Origin: an uncultured Rhodospira sp.
Lineage (GTDB): Bacteria; Pseudomonadota; Alphaproteobacteria; Rhodospirillales; Rhodospirillaceae
DNA: 43,495 nt
Assembly: GCF_937138205.1 (NCBI RefSeq)
Contig: NZ_CAKZOT010000118.1
Span: 1 to 43,495, forward strand
Reading direction: 5' to 3'
The translations under genes were made by a program, and so were the position numbers. The notes under the pieces are model-generated. The model searched no databases, was not told where the DNA came from, and was given only the letters and a program-made list of their open reading frames with translations. Below, piece by piece: positions 15,658-25,100 of this stretch; positions within the stretch are counted from its first letter, which is position 1, and every line of letters starts with the position of its first letter.

Positions 15658-16821
15658 ATGTTCATCACGCACGTCAAGGTCAAGAACTGGCGCAATTTCC
15701 GCAAGGCCGAGTTCGACCTGACGCAGCCGGTATCCTACCTCATAGGCCCCAACGCCTCGGGCAAATCCAACCTGATCGACGTGTTCCGGTTTCTTCGAGA
15801 CATCGCGAAACCGAGGGGTGGTGGTCTGCAACAGGCTGTGGCCGAGCGAGGGGGCTTGGCGTCTTTGCGGTGTGGGTATGTCAAGCAAGACTCCGACGTC
15901 CGGATTGAAATCACCTTATCTGATGCCCTCCATGGACCGCACGAAATCTGGCGCTACGGGCTCGGATTCCGGGCTGTTGGTGGCGCGGCCATCGATAGGG
16001 TCTTGGTCACGTTCGAATTGGTCCAGCAAGGTGACAACCCTCCGTTCGTTTCACGACCAGACCAAGAAGACGAAAATGATCCACCGCTGCTGACGGAAAC
16101 GCATCTCGAACAGACGCGAGCAAACGCAAAATTCCGTTCGATTGCAGATACGTTTGCCAATGTCGGCTACCTCCATGTTGTCCCGCAATTGATCAAGCAT
16201 GGGGAGGACATTGGCGGGAATCGACTGGAGGGAGATCCATTTGGGCAAGGTTTGGTGGATCGAATCGCGAATACGCCCCGTGAGAGACGAGAAATTTACT
16301 TGGGCAGCATCAGTGACGCCCTGAGGATTGCGGCCCCTGGCCTTGGGCGCTTGACATTCCGCTTCGATCCTGCCGGTCGGCAGCACATTTATGCCGTTGG
16401 AGAGAACGGACGAGTTCGAAAGACATGGCAGTCGGAGGAGGGGTTCTCTGACGGAACTTTGCGGCTCATTGGCATTCTCTGGTCTCTTCTCGAAGGCAAA
16501 GGCCTTCTCTTGATCGAGGAACCCGAACTCTCCCTGCACAACGCCGTCGTCGAGCAGTTGCCCGCCCTCATCGCCCGCGCCCAGCGGGATGCCAAGCACA
16601 AACGACAGGTCATCATCAGCACCCACAGCGAAGCGATGTTGAGCAACCCCGGCATTGATGCCGGCGCGGTCATCCGGCTGGTGCCGAGCAAGGAGGGGTC
16701 AGAGCTCGTGCCCCCCACCGACGCCGAGGTCGCTGCCCTAAAGGCTGGATTTTCAGTGGCCGAGGCGGTCTTGCCGAACACGCGCCCCAAAGGGGTCGAG
16801 CAACTGAGTCTGTGGCAATGA
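15658..16821 (+). CDS. ABC/SMC-type AAA ATPase, likely OLD/defence family
   Basis: The 387-residue protein starts MFITHVKVKNWRNFRKAEFD, the typical recombination/OLD-type N-terminus, with Walker A GPNASGKSN (residues 30-38). A divergent middle region follows. The C-terminal half has an ABC-signature-like SDGTLRLIGILWSLL, Walker B GLLLIEEPELSLH (282-294) and the H-loop VIISTHSEAML. No nuclease domain is fused; the next gene, overlapping by ATGA, supplies a TOPRIM-like protein, so ATPase and nuclease are split. Such pairs act in phage defence (compare PARIS AriA/AriB and RloA/RloB-like pairs), with the ATPase sensing and the partner cutting. The part from about 15820 to 16450 is clearly lower in GC than icd, a sign of transfer. 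The exact system type cannot be named. Confidence 0.85.
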   Translation: MFITHVKVKNWRNFRKAEFDLTQPVSYLIGPNASGKSNLIDVFRFLRDIAKPRGGGLQQAVAERGGLASLRCGYVKQDSDVRIEITLSDALHGPHEIWRYGLGFRAVGGAAIDRVLVTFELVQQGDNPPFVSRPDQEDENDPPLLTETHLEQTRANAKFRSIADTFANVGYLHVVPQLIKHGEDIGGNRLEGDPFGQGLVDRIANTPRERREIYLGSISDALRIAAPGLGRLTFRFDPAGRQHIYAVGENGRVRKTWQSEEGFSDGTLRLIGILWSLLEGKGLLLIEEPELSLHNAVVEQLPALIARAQRDAKHKRQVIISTHSEAMLSNPGIDAGAVIRLVPSKEGSELVPPTDAEVAALKAGFSVAEAVLPNTRPKGVEQLSLWQ

Positions 16822-17426
16822 CCAGCGTATGGCTGGCCACCGAGGATTCGTTAAGTGAGGCTGTCGCGGAACGCTTGTTAACCGAGGCCACTCCGGGTGT
16901 TGAAATTGCTCTTCGGTTCGGTGGCCGGGGGTGTGGATATTTGAAGACATCCCTTCCCAAGTTCATCAACATGGCACACCGAGTGCCTGGCCTCGTGCTC
17001 ACCGATCTGGACCAAACGGATTGCCCACACACATTGATCGCCGCTTGGTTCAAGGGGCGCCCGATCCCCGAGGGCATCCTGTTTCGCATCGCTGTTCGGG
17101 AAGTCGAAGCATGGTTGATGGCGGACAAAGACGGCTTCGCGGCCTTCAGTGGGATTCCGAAAGTGAAACTGCCGCAGGATGTCGAGGGCGTTCGGGATCC
17201 GAAAGAACATCTTCTTGGTTTGGTCCGGCGGCATGCGCCGAAGAACGTGAAGATGGACCTGTTGCCCCTCGACCCGAGTCAAACAGCCCGCACAGGCATG
17301 AATTATAATGATCGCCTGATCGACTTCGTGCGCCGTTCTGATGGCTGGAACCCCGCTCGCGCCGCCGCAAACGCCGACAGCCTGCGCCGCGCCCGAGAGC
17401 GGCTGGCGGCCCTGCGGGTCCCTTAG
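16818..17426 (+). CDS. TOPRIM-like (DUF4276/AriB-type) partner protein
   Basis: A 202-residue protein whose ATG overlaps the stop of the ATPase gene. The motif order suggests a TOPRIM fold: an acidic residue after the first strand (VWLATEDSLSEAVAERLL, Glu9), a DxD motif after a hydrophobic strand (GLVLTDLDQTDC, Asp63/Asp65), then FRIAVREVEAWLMADKDGF (Glu95/Glu97), which corresponds to the conserved C-terminal helix of DUF4276-type proteins. It is the probable effector nuclease of the two-gene module. The stop codon TAG is the first three bases of a palindromic repeat (17424-17500), so the natural C-terminus may have been altered. The TOPRIM assignment rests on motif order, not on strong identity. 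Confidence 0.65.
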   Translation: MTSVWLATEDSLSEAVAERLLTEATPGVEIALRFGGRGCGYLKTSLPKFINMAHRVPGLVLTDLDQTDCPHTLIAAWFKGRPIPEGILFRIAVREVEAWLMADKDGFAAFSGIPKVKLPQDVEGVRDPKEHLLGLVRRHAPKNVKMDLLPLDPSQTARTGMNYNDRLIDFVRRSDGWNPARAAANADSLRRARERLAALRVP

Positions 17427-17500
17427 AGCAGATCGTTGGGGCGGATTCACGCGTCCCGTTTGCCCTGCCGAGCGGGACAAATGGGACGCGATCCGCCCTA
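17424..17500. repeat. 77-bp nested palindrome (TAGAGCAGATCGTT family, long form)
   Basis: The left end TAGAGCAGATCGTTGGGGCGGA and right end CGCGATCCGCCCTA form an outer stem (GGGCGGA...TCCGCCC). Inside is a second imperfect hairpin, CGTCCCGTTTG with CAAATGGGACG. The same outer sequence without the inner hairpin occurs at 39668-39703. The first three bases are the stop codon of the TOPRIM-like gene. The remainder to 17615 contains nothing else recognised. Confidence 0.75.
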
Positions 17501-17615
17501 GGCGCCGGCAAGCCTCCTCTTGGCGCGCGCGCCCGCTGCCCTTATGGCCCGGTCGCGGCTTATAGGGGGCATCGCGTGATGACAAGAAAAAGGTGCGTGG
17601 CGCCCGGCCGCTCGA

Positions 17616-18764
17616 TTATTCCATAGGCGCATCGACCGGCAAGCCGGTGACCCGCACCATCACCACGTCGCCCTCGACCGTGCCGAACACCAGTCGGTCG
17701 GGATCGGCGGTCGGAGTGACGAACGGACGCGCCCGGAACGGCAGCTTCGGTGCCCCCACCTCGCGGCCGTTGGCGCGATCCAGCACATGCACCCGGTGGC
17801 CCATGTCCAGCACCCACAGCCAGGGACCGGAGGCCCGCACCTCGGCCATGATCGGGTCCCAGTCGGTGCCGCCGTCGGAGCCGAAGCGGTGCGTGCGGGT
17901 GCGCCAGCGGCGCTCACCTGTGCGGGCGTCCAGGCCGATCACCCACCCCGTGGGGGACCAGAAATAGACGCCGCCGTCATGGACAAGCTGGCTGTTGATG
18001 AAGTTGCCGGCCTCGAAGCGCCACAGAATGGCGCCGTCGCCCGGATCCAGGCCATAGACGGCGTCGTCGTAGCCGCCGGCGACCAGCACGCCGCCGTCGC
18101 CCGTGAACGCCAGTTGTCGCAGGTACTGCCATCGCCCGGATCGGTCGACGGACCACAGCACCGCGCCGCTGTCGGCATCCAGCGCCGTCAGGTGACCGTC
18201 GCCGGCGCCCAGGAACACCGTGTTGTCGCGCGCGGCGGGGGCATAGAAGATTCCGGCGGTGCCGTGGACGGTGTAGCGCCACAGGGGTGCGCCGTCCGCC
18301 ATGGCGAAGGCGGCCAGATCGGAGCCATCGCCGACCAGCAGGCGGTCCCCATGCACCAGCGGCGCGCCGAAGGCCTCGGTCGGGGTCGCCCGCCATGCGA
18401 TGCGTCCGTCGGCCACATCCAGCACGGACAGCCCCTTGCGCCCGGCGATCACGACGCGCTCCGACGCCGGACGCGGCGCGAAGTTCGCGGCCGTGGCCAG
18501 GGGCGATGTCCAGACCCGGGCGCCATCCAGGGTCCAGGCCTCGGCCGTCGCCTCACCCGCGACAATGATCCGATCCCCCTGGATCGCAGCCGGCGCCAAC
18601 GTCCTGTTTCCGGTGCTTCCACGCCACGCCACCGTGATCGCGGGCGCCGCGCCGGCCGCCCACGCGGCGGCACGACAGGCAAGGCCGGTTCCCCCGAGGG
18701 CCACGAGGCCCCCGAGCACGGCACGGCGAGAGGGGCGGCTCGCGCCGCCCCTCTGCACGCACAT
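17616..18764 (-). CDS. Exported PQQ-like beta-propeller protein
   Basis: About 382 residues from ATG 18764. A twin-arginine-like signal (SRRAVLGGLVALGGTGLACR) suggests export. The rest is a run of propeller blades with alternating Asp-Gly/Ala-Trp pieces: VLDVADGRIAWRA, FAMADGAPLWRY, ALDADSGAVLWSV, GLDPGDGAILWRF, GLDARTGERRWRT. These are BamB/quinoprotein-dehydrogenase type repeats, about seven in number. Active-site residues of a true PQQ dehydrogenase are not evident, so a scaffold or structural role is more likely than catalysis. It follows the di-haem cytochrome gene by 11 bases on the same strand, indicating a shared periplasmic role. Upstream GTG codons (18776-18806) are alternative starts and would overlap the cytochrome gene. 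Confidence 0.8.
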   Translation of the reverse strand: MCVQRGGASRPSRRAVLGGLVALGGTGLACRAAAWAAGAAPAITVAWRGSTGNRTLAPAAIQGDRIIVAGEATAEAWTLDGARVWTSPLATAANFAPRPASERVVIAGRKGLSVLDVADGRIAWRATPTEAFGAPLVHGDRLLVGDGSDLAAFAMADGAPLWRYTVHGTAGIFYAPAARDNTVFLGAGDGHLTALDADSGAVLWSVDRSGRWQYLRQLAFTGDGGVLVAGGYDDAVYGLDPGDGAILWRFEAGNFINSQLVHDGGVYFWSPTGWVIGLDARTGERRWRTRTHRFGSDGGTDWDPIMAEVRASGPWLWVLDMGHRVHVLDRANGREVGAPKLPFRARPFVTPTADPDRLVFGTVEGDVVMVRVTGLPVDAPME

Positions 18765-18775
18765 CCCGGCGGGGG

Positions 18776-19693
18776 TCACTCGCACTTCGCCCCCTGGTCG
18801 ATCCACTGCATCAGGATCTGGATGTTCGGGTGATCGCGGTTCTCGCTGGGTTCGATGCCGGCCGGCATCCGGTTTTCGACCAAACGCTGGTACAGGGCCG
18901 AGCCCTCGGCGTCGCCCGGATGAACGATGATTTCCGGCTCCTTGCCCTCGGCGGCGTTGGCGATCGGATCGGCGCCCAGCATGATCCCCTCGTAGGTGGT
19001 CAGGTCCAGTTCATGGAAGCTGGGCGGCTCCTGGTTCGACATGTGGCAGTCCGTACAGGCCTGGAAGCCGCCGAAGGCCCTTGGGTTGTTCATCAGGGGC
19101 AGAACCTCGGTGCGGAACACCTCGTCGTTCTTGGCCCCGTCGTTGATCCAGGCCTTGATGGTGCGGATGTTCTCGGTGTCGCGCGGCGCGTCGAACGGCA
19201 CGCCGTACGGCATCCTGTTGTTGCGCAGATAGCGCCGCAGGACGCTTTCCTCGGCGTGACCGGGCTCGAACAGCGCCCGCGCCGGTTCCTCCGTGGCGCC
19301 GGTCTTGATGCCCTCGCAGGTCGTCAGGTCGAGACCCCGATAGCTGTGCTCCGGATCGGTGGACGAATGGCACAGCACGCAGGCCGCGCCCTCGCCGAAG
19401 GCGTTGGGGATGCGCATCAGCGTGGCGATGTAGTCGTAGGGAACGTTGATTTCGCGGCCCCGGACCAGCTTGGCCACCGCCTCCTCGTGGCTGCTGGCGT
19501 AGCCGGGCTCGGTCTCCAGCCGCTCGTAGTATTCCCGCAGGCCGTCGTGGATCTCGCCATGATCGTCGTCGTCATCGTCGGCGAGGGCGGGCGAGACGCC
19601 GGCCGCGCCGAACCCCAGGGCGCCGGCCATCGCCAGCGCCAGCAGGACGCGCCTTAGCGGGGACTGATCCGTGTCAGGAAAGAGGTGCGTCAT
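18776..19693 (-). CDS. Periplasmic di-haem cytochrome c
   Basis: A 305-residue precursor with a signal peptide (RRVLLALAMAGALGFGAAG, cleaved near PALA) followed by an acidic run of six Asp. There are two similar halves: the first has CVLCH (Cys105-Cys108-His109) and the likely sixth ligand Met161 in NNRMPYG; the second has CTDCH (Cys213-Cys216-His217) and Met276 in ENRMPAG. Each half also has an LDLTTxEGI block, so the protein arose by duplication. The start at 19693 is supported by GGGAGG 8 bases upstream. It probably passes electrons in the periplasm; its partner enzyme is unknown. A beta-propeller gene follows directly. Confidence 0.85.
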   Translation of the reverse strand: MTHLFPDTDQSPLRRVLLALAMAGALGFGAAGVSPALADDDDDDHGEIHDGLREYYERLETEPGYASSHEEAVAKLVRGREINVPYDYIATLMRIPNAFGEGAACVLCHSSTDPEHSYRGLDLTTCEGIKTGATEEPARALFEPGHAEESVLRRYLRNNRMPYGVPFDAPRDTENIRTIKAWINDGAKNDEVFRTEVLPLMNNPRAFGGFQACTDCHMSNQEPPSFHELDLTTYEGIMLGADPIANAAEGKEPEIIVHPGDAEGSALYQRLVENRMPAGIEPSENRDHPNIQILMQWIDQGAKCE

Positions 19694-20299
19694 TGATCGT
19701 GTCCTCCCGGTTCGTGTTTGTCGTCGTCACGGCCAGGGAGAACCGATCACCCGCGCCGCGTGCGGCGGGATGCCCAATCGTCCGTCCTGCAAAACGGTGG
19801 AAGGCCGAAGCCCCCATCCCCCCTGGACTCGTTACGCGCGTATATCACGCTTTTATTATGAACCCCTCCGTTGCGAGGGGACTATGTACCCTGACACACC
19901 AATCCGGACGGCACAAAGGGAAATTCGTTTCGATCAGGGAAAAGCGGTGGTTTCACTCCGGCCGGCGTTTCCTCAGGCCGATCCGGTCCTCGGGGGATGC
20001 TGATGTCGGATGTCACGCCGGAAGGATGGCACAGGATCGACAGCCTGTTGGGGCATTGCTGAAGAAAAATGCGGCCGGCATTCGCATGGCCTTCCATCGC
20101 GAATACGTGTAGGCTAGAAACGACAGACACCATGCGGCGCACCCCGGGCCTGCCACGGCGGGGATTTGCGCCTGTCGCGTGCAGACAAACCCTGGGAGCA
20201 TGACGGTTACGTGTTGATCCTTTTTGTGCGGGCCAGATACACCGGACCCGGTGGGGTCCGGCCGCCCGGCGACGCGGCCACCCATTCGGTCGGGCGGTT
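19694..20299. other. Intergenic stretch without a recognisable gene
   Basis: Reading frames here show no family motif, conserved start or ribosome site. Two perfect hairpins stand out: CCCCTC/GAGGGG at 19863-19868 and 19875-19880, and CCGGACCC/GGGTCCGG at 20242-20249 and 20254-20261. The latter lies 40-60 bases after the hisB stop and may stop its transcript, but it has no T tract. Confidence 0.5.
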
Positions 20300-20899
20300 T
20301 TACAACGACCCGCCTAGAACCCCTTTCGTCGACGGCACCATGTCGGCCTTGCGCGGGTCGATCTCCACCGCGCGGCGCAGGGCGCGGGCCAGGGCCTTGA
20401 AGCAGCTTTCGGCCACATGATGGCTGTTCGTGCCATAGTGCGTTTCAATATGCAGCGTCACCCCGGCGGTCTGCGAAAACGCCTGGAACCATTCGCGGAA
20501 CAACTCGGTGTCGAAGTCGCCAAGCTTGGCGGTCGGAAAGTCGACCCGCCAGACCAGATAGGGTCTGTTGGACAGGTCCAGGGCCACGCGGGTCAGGGTT
20601 TCGTCCATCGGAACAAGCGCTTCTCCATAGCGCTGAATGCCCGTGCGGTCGCCAAGGGCACGCGTGATCGCCTCGCCCAAGGCGAGCGCGCTGTCCTCGG
20701 TGGTATGATGAAAGTCGATATGCGTATCCCCTTCGGCCTGCAAGTCGACGTCAATCAAACTGTGGCGCGAGAGTTGCTCCAGCATGTGGTCGAGAAATCC
20801 GACGCCGGTCGCGATTCGGTACTGACCCGAACCATCGAGGTTGACCGCCACCGCGATCCGGGTTTCTTTCGTCGTGCGGTCTACGTTTGCTTGGCGCAT
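20300..20899 (-). CDS. hisB: Imidazoleglycerol-phosphate dehydratase
   Basis: A 199-residue HisB that dehydrates imidazole-glycerol phosphate in histidine synthesis. The diagnostic metal-binding motifs are present: [37 protein letters not shown] and its C-terminal counterpart [20 protein letters not shown], plus the substrate loop STKGVL at the end. The start at 20899 ([10 protein letters not shown]) fits the family; a longer frame from 20956 adds 19 unrelated residues. It is monofunctional, without the phosphatase domain found in enterobacteria. The usual alphaproteobacterial neighbours hisHAF are not present, so it stands alone. Confidence 0.96.
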   Translation of the reverse strand: MRQANVDRTTKETRIAVAVNLDGSGQYRIATGVGFLDHMLEQLSRHSLIDVDLQAEGDTHIDFHHTTEDSALALGEAITRALGDRTGIQRYGEALVPMDETLTRVALDLSNRPYLVWRVDFPTAKLGDFDTELFREWFQAFSQTAGVTLHIETHYGTNSHHVAESCFKALARALRRAVEIDPRKADMVPSTKGVLGGSL

Positions 20900-21136
20900 C
20901 CTGATAACCCACCCACCTGTCCGCTTGATGGCTAAATGTGTAGCAGAGACAGACACCGCTCACCAGCCACATCCCGGCGCGAATGGGTAGCGCGCCACCC
21001 TTGGTCAGACTAATATACCCCAAGATCAGGCGCAGGCGACTGCCTCTCATGGAAGCAAGGCGAAAGTAATGCGATCTCAACGGGTCCGGCGTGTCGATGC
21101 TCCTGTTGAGGACTCTCGAAACCAGAGGACAAAGCC

Positions 21137-21661
21137 GTGAACACGCAAAGTTTTGATGACCAGGGTAGCCGCCGGTCGCATCCGGATCCCGTCGACGTCT
21201 ATGTCGGCAAGCGTTTGCGCAAGCAGCGTCTCCTGATGCGGTTGAGTCAGGAACAGTTGGCCCGTGCCGTTGGCGTCACATTCCAGCAGATCCAGAAGTA
21301 TGAGCGTGGGACCAACCGGATCAGCGCCAGCCGCCTGTTCGATATCGCCAAGGTGATGGGCGTGCCCATCAACTTCTTCTTTGAGCATATCGATGCCGAA
21401 ATCGAGGGCCGCGACGGACCCGGGATGCTCGGCGAGGGACCCGCGCTGCCGCCCACGCCGCCCGATGCCCTCGTCAACACGGTTCTTGAATCGCTTCCGC
21501 CCCAGGTTCGTCATCTGCTGACGCACAATGACACGATCGACCTGATCACCTCGTACTGGCGTTTGCCCAGCGACGACATCCGCCGCAAGTCGCTGACCCT
21601 GCTGCGATCGATGTCGGGCCTGAAGGAGAAAAAGGGCGAACCCATTCCGGACGAGGACTGA
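21137..21661 (+). CDS. XRE-family HTH transcriptional regulator
   Basis: A 174-residue protein starting with GTG, supported by AGAGGAC 6 bases upstream. Residues about 22-80 are a classic lambda/XRE helix-turn-helix (VGKRLRKQRLLMRLSQEQLA, GVTFQQIQKYERGTNRISAS, LFDIAKVMGVPINFFFEH). The remaining 95 residues contain a Pro-rich linker and a helical segment ending LTLLRSMSGLKEKKGEPIP. This is the size and layout of the widespread alphaproteobacterial HTH regulators with a short C-terminal dimerisation tail. Target genes cannot be inferred. It is transcribed divergently from hisB, with about 240 bases between them. Confidence 0.9.
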   Translation: MNTQSFDDQGSRRSHPDPVDVYVGKRLRKQRLLMRLSQEQLARAVGVTFQQIQKYERGTNRISASRLFDIAKVMGVPINFFFEHIDAEIEGRDGPGMLGEGPALPPTPPDALVNTVLESLPPQVRHLLTHNDTIDLITSYWRLPSDDIRRKSLTLLRSMSGLKEKKGEPIPDED

Positions 21662-22116
21662 TCCCACACCCCCCTTTACCCTAACCCGTCACCTGCGACC
21701 ACCGACGCGATCCCGCCCCCAGGACCAAGGCGCGGGCAGGGCGTGACGCGGGTGCGGTTGGGGCGTGCGTGCCATAGGACTTCGCCACGGCCTTGCCGAT
21801 GGTCATAGAATAGTGTCAGGACATTTTTCGTATAATAGTTGGCGCCACCATTTATTTTGACGCCAAACTGCCCCCGGGTCACAGAACACTTGCGTCCGGC
21901 AAACCGCCTCGCCGATACTTGTGATGGGCGTTATCAGACCGCGTATGCCTGAGTGTCCTGGCCGGATCGGCCTCTGTTTGGACGGCACAGGGTGTCGAGA
22001 CATCCCCACCAATTCCCGCGTGACCGCCCGCAGGTAAGGCCGACCCGGGACAAAAAAAGGCCCTGTCAGGCAGACATACGCACAAACGACAGCGGCCGCG
22101 TCACGAGAGGGAGGTT
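21662..22116. promoter_or_regulatory. Intergenic region with possible promoter upstream of the GGDEF-EAL gene
   Basis: No gene is seen in these 455 bases. A locally AT-rich patch holds a perfect TATAAT at 21831-21836, but the -35 region 17 bases upstream (GAATAG) is poor. Just after it, GTTGGCG (about 21838) and CGCCAAAC (about 21861) form a short inverted repeat that could be an operator. The next start codon has an AGGGAGG ribosome site at about 22108. Confidence 0.3.
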
Positions 22117-25100
22117 ATGTCCCTGATTGAAAGCTCGCTGCTCAGGCGGCTCCCGATTCCGGCGTTCGTGATCGACGCGACGCATCGCGTGCGCCACTGG
22201 AACGACGCCTGCGCGGCGCTGACCGGCCAGCCGGCGGAGGCCATGGTCGGCACGCGCGATCAGTGGAAGCCCTTCTACCCGCAGGCGCGGCCGCTGGTCG
22301 CCGACCTGGTCATCTCCGGGGCCTCGGACGAGCACATCACCTCCCTGTTTGGCGACGACTGGACCCGCTGCCGGGCCGACGGCGCCATCCGGGTCACGGC
22401 CTTCTGCGCCGCGTTGCCGGGCGGCGGCCGCTGGCTGTTGGCCATGGCCACGCCGCTTCTGGGAGACGACGGGGCCATCCTCGGCGCCATCCAGATTTGT
22501 CTCGACGTCACCGAACGCAAGCGGGCGGACACCGACCGCCTGTCTGTTCAACGCCTGCTGACGGAGATCATCCAGGGCAACCCGGTGCCCACCTTCGTCA
22601 TCGACGCCGATCATCGCGTCACCCACTGGAACCGCGCGTGCGAGGTCATCCTGGGCGTGCCGGCCGAGTCGATGATCGGCACGCGAGACCAATGGACGGC
22701 GTTCTATCCGGAAAAGCGGCCCGTCATGGCCGACCTGATCCTCGATCAGGCCAAGCTCAGCGAGTACGAACGATACTATGGCGTCTACAAACCATCGGCG
22801 TTCATCGACGGAGCCTATGAGGCGGAATCCTTCTTCCCCCATTTCCCCGGCGGCGGCCGGTGGCTGTTCTTCACGGCCGCGCCGCTGCACGGGCTGGACG
22901 GCGAGATCATCGGCGCCATCGAAACGCTTCAGGACACCACCGAGCGCAAGCGGGCGGAGATGGCGTATGCCGAAAGCCAGCGCCAGGTCGCGGAGGAAAA
23001 GTACAAGACCCTGTTCAATGAAATGGTCAACGCGTTGGCGTTGAGCGAGGTCGTCGTGAACGAGGCCGGGGATCCGGTCGATTTCCGGTACCTGACCGTC
23101 AATCCGGCCTTCGAACAGATGACGCGTCTCAAGGCCAGCGACATCGTCGGCGAATTGTTCACGCAGGTGAACCCACCCTACATTGTCTCGCGTCTGCTCA
23201 ACCGGATGGTACGGGTGGCCACGACTGGCGAGCCGGATTCATTCGAGGTCGACATTCCCGAAATCGGCCGCCACTTCGACATCCGCGCGTTCCGTCCCGC
23301 CGCCGGGCAACTGGCGGTCACGTTCCAGGATGTCACCGACCGCAAACAGGCCGAGGTCCGCCTGCAGATGCTGGCCAGTGTGTTCGAGAACACCCAGGAA
23401 GGCATCGTCATCACTGACCCGCACAGTACGATCCTCGAAGTCAACGATTCCTTCGTCCGCATCACCGGCTATTCCCGCGAGGAGCTGATCGGCGACACGC
23501 CCCGTATCCTGCAATCCGGTCAGCACGGGCCGGAGTTCTATGACGCCATGTGGATGGCCCTGCTGGAAGAGGGTCTGTGGCGCGGCGAGATCTGGAACCG
23601 CCGCAAGAACGGCGAACTCTACCCGGAACACCTCACCATCTCGGCGGTTCTCGACAAGCACGGGCACCCCTCGCACTACGTCGGCGTCGTGGTGGATATC
23701 ACCGCCATCAAGCGGCACGAGGCGGAACTCGACCGCATCGCGCACTACGATTCCCTGACCGGCCTGCCGAACCGCGTGCTGCTGAACGACCGCCTCAAGC
23801 TGGCCATCGCCAAGGCCCGGCGGGAACACACCCTGCTGGCCGTGTGTTTCCTCGACGTCGACGGGTTCAAGCCGGTGAACGACACGCACGGCCACGGCGC
23901 CGGCGATCACCTGCTGATCGAGTTGGCGGAACGGTTCCAGGTCGAACTGCGCGGCAACGATACCGTCGCACGGCTCGGCGGCGACGAGTTCATCATCCTG
24001 CTGGCCGATCTGGAGGACCAGACGGCCTGCATCCACACCCTGCAACGCATCCTGGCCACGGTCAGCCGGCCCTTCTCGATCAGCGGGCAGATGGTTTCGG
24101 TGACGGCCAGCATCGGCGTGACCCTGTACCCGACGCAGGCACACGACACCGACACCCTGATGCGCCAGGCGGATCAGGCGATGTACAAGTCGAAACAGCT
24201 GGGCAAGAACACCTACTACTTCTACGACGACGACCAGGACGTGGTCGAAATCCAGCACCAGAAACTGATCAAGCGCATCCGGCAGGCGCTGTCAGACCAC
24301 GAACTGGTGCTGCACTACCAGCCAAAGGTGAACATGCGCACGGGCCAGGTCGTCGGCGCCGAGGCCCTGGTCCGCTGGCACCACCCTGAGCGTGGCCTGC
24401 TACCGCCGGGCGATTTCCTGCCGGCGATCGAGCACAACGAATTGATCGTGGCGCTGGGCGACTGGGTGCTTCAAGAGGCGTTGCGGCAGGTGCGGGTCTG
24501 GTGGGACGCGGGCCTGGACGTTTCGGTCAGCGTCAACATTTCGGCGCGCCACCTGCAGGCCCCGAACTTCGCCAACCGCCTGGAAGAGCTGTTGCGACAG
24601 AGCGGGTGCCTGAACCGCGAATGCCTGGAGATAGAAATCACCGAGACGGCCGCCATCAACGACCTGAAGCGCATCACCAAGCTGATCGAATCCTGCCGCG
24701 CGCTGGGCGTGCATTCGGCGCTGGATGACTTCGGCACCGGCTATTCGTCGCTGACCTACCTCAAGCTGCTGCCGGTGCACACGTTGAAGATCGACAAGTC
24801 GTTCATCCTCGACATGGCGCGGGACGCCGAGGATCACGCCATCGTGTCGGGCGTCGTCGGGCTGGCCAAGGCCTTTGACCTGACGGTGATCGCCGAAGGG
24901 GTGGAGACGACCCAGCACGGCCTGCTGCTGCTGGGGCTCGGCTGCGACCTTGCGCAGGGCTACGGCATCGCCCCGCCCATGCCGCCGGAACGGTTCCTGG
25001 ACTGGGCGCGGCACTGGGTGCCGGAACCGGCCTGGACGGACGCCCCGGTGATCCATCGTGGGCCTACCGTCGGTCCGGACTCCCTTCTCAACCTGGATGA

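Noticed and set aside
16818-17426. Assigning the TOPRIM-like protein as PARIS AriB
   Set aside because: Motif order is compatible, but identity cannot be judged without a profile search, so only a TOPRIM-like call is made.
19693-20112. A 139-codon plus-strand frame between the cytochrome and hisB genes
   Set aside because: No ribosome site, no family similarity, and it runs over hairpins; composition is not convincing.
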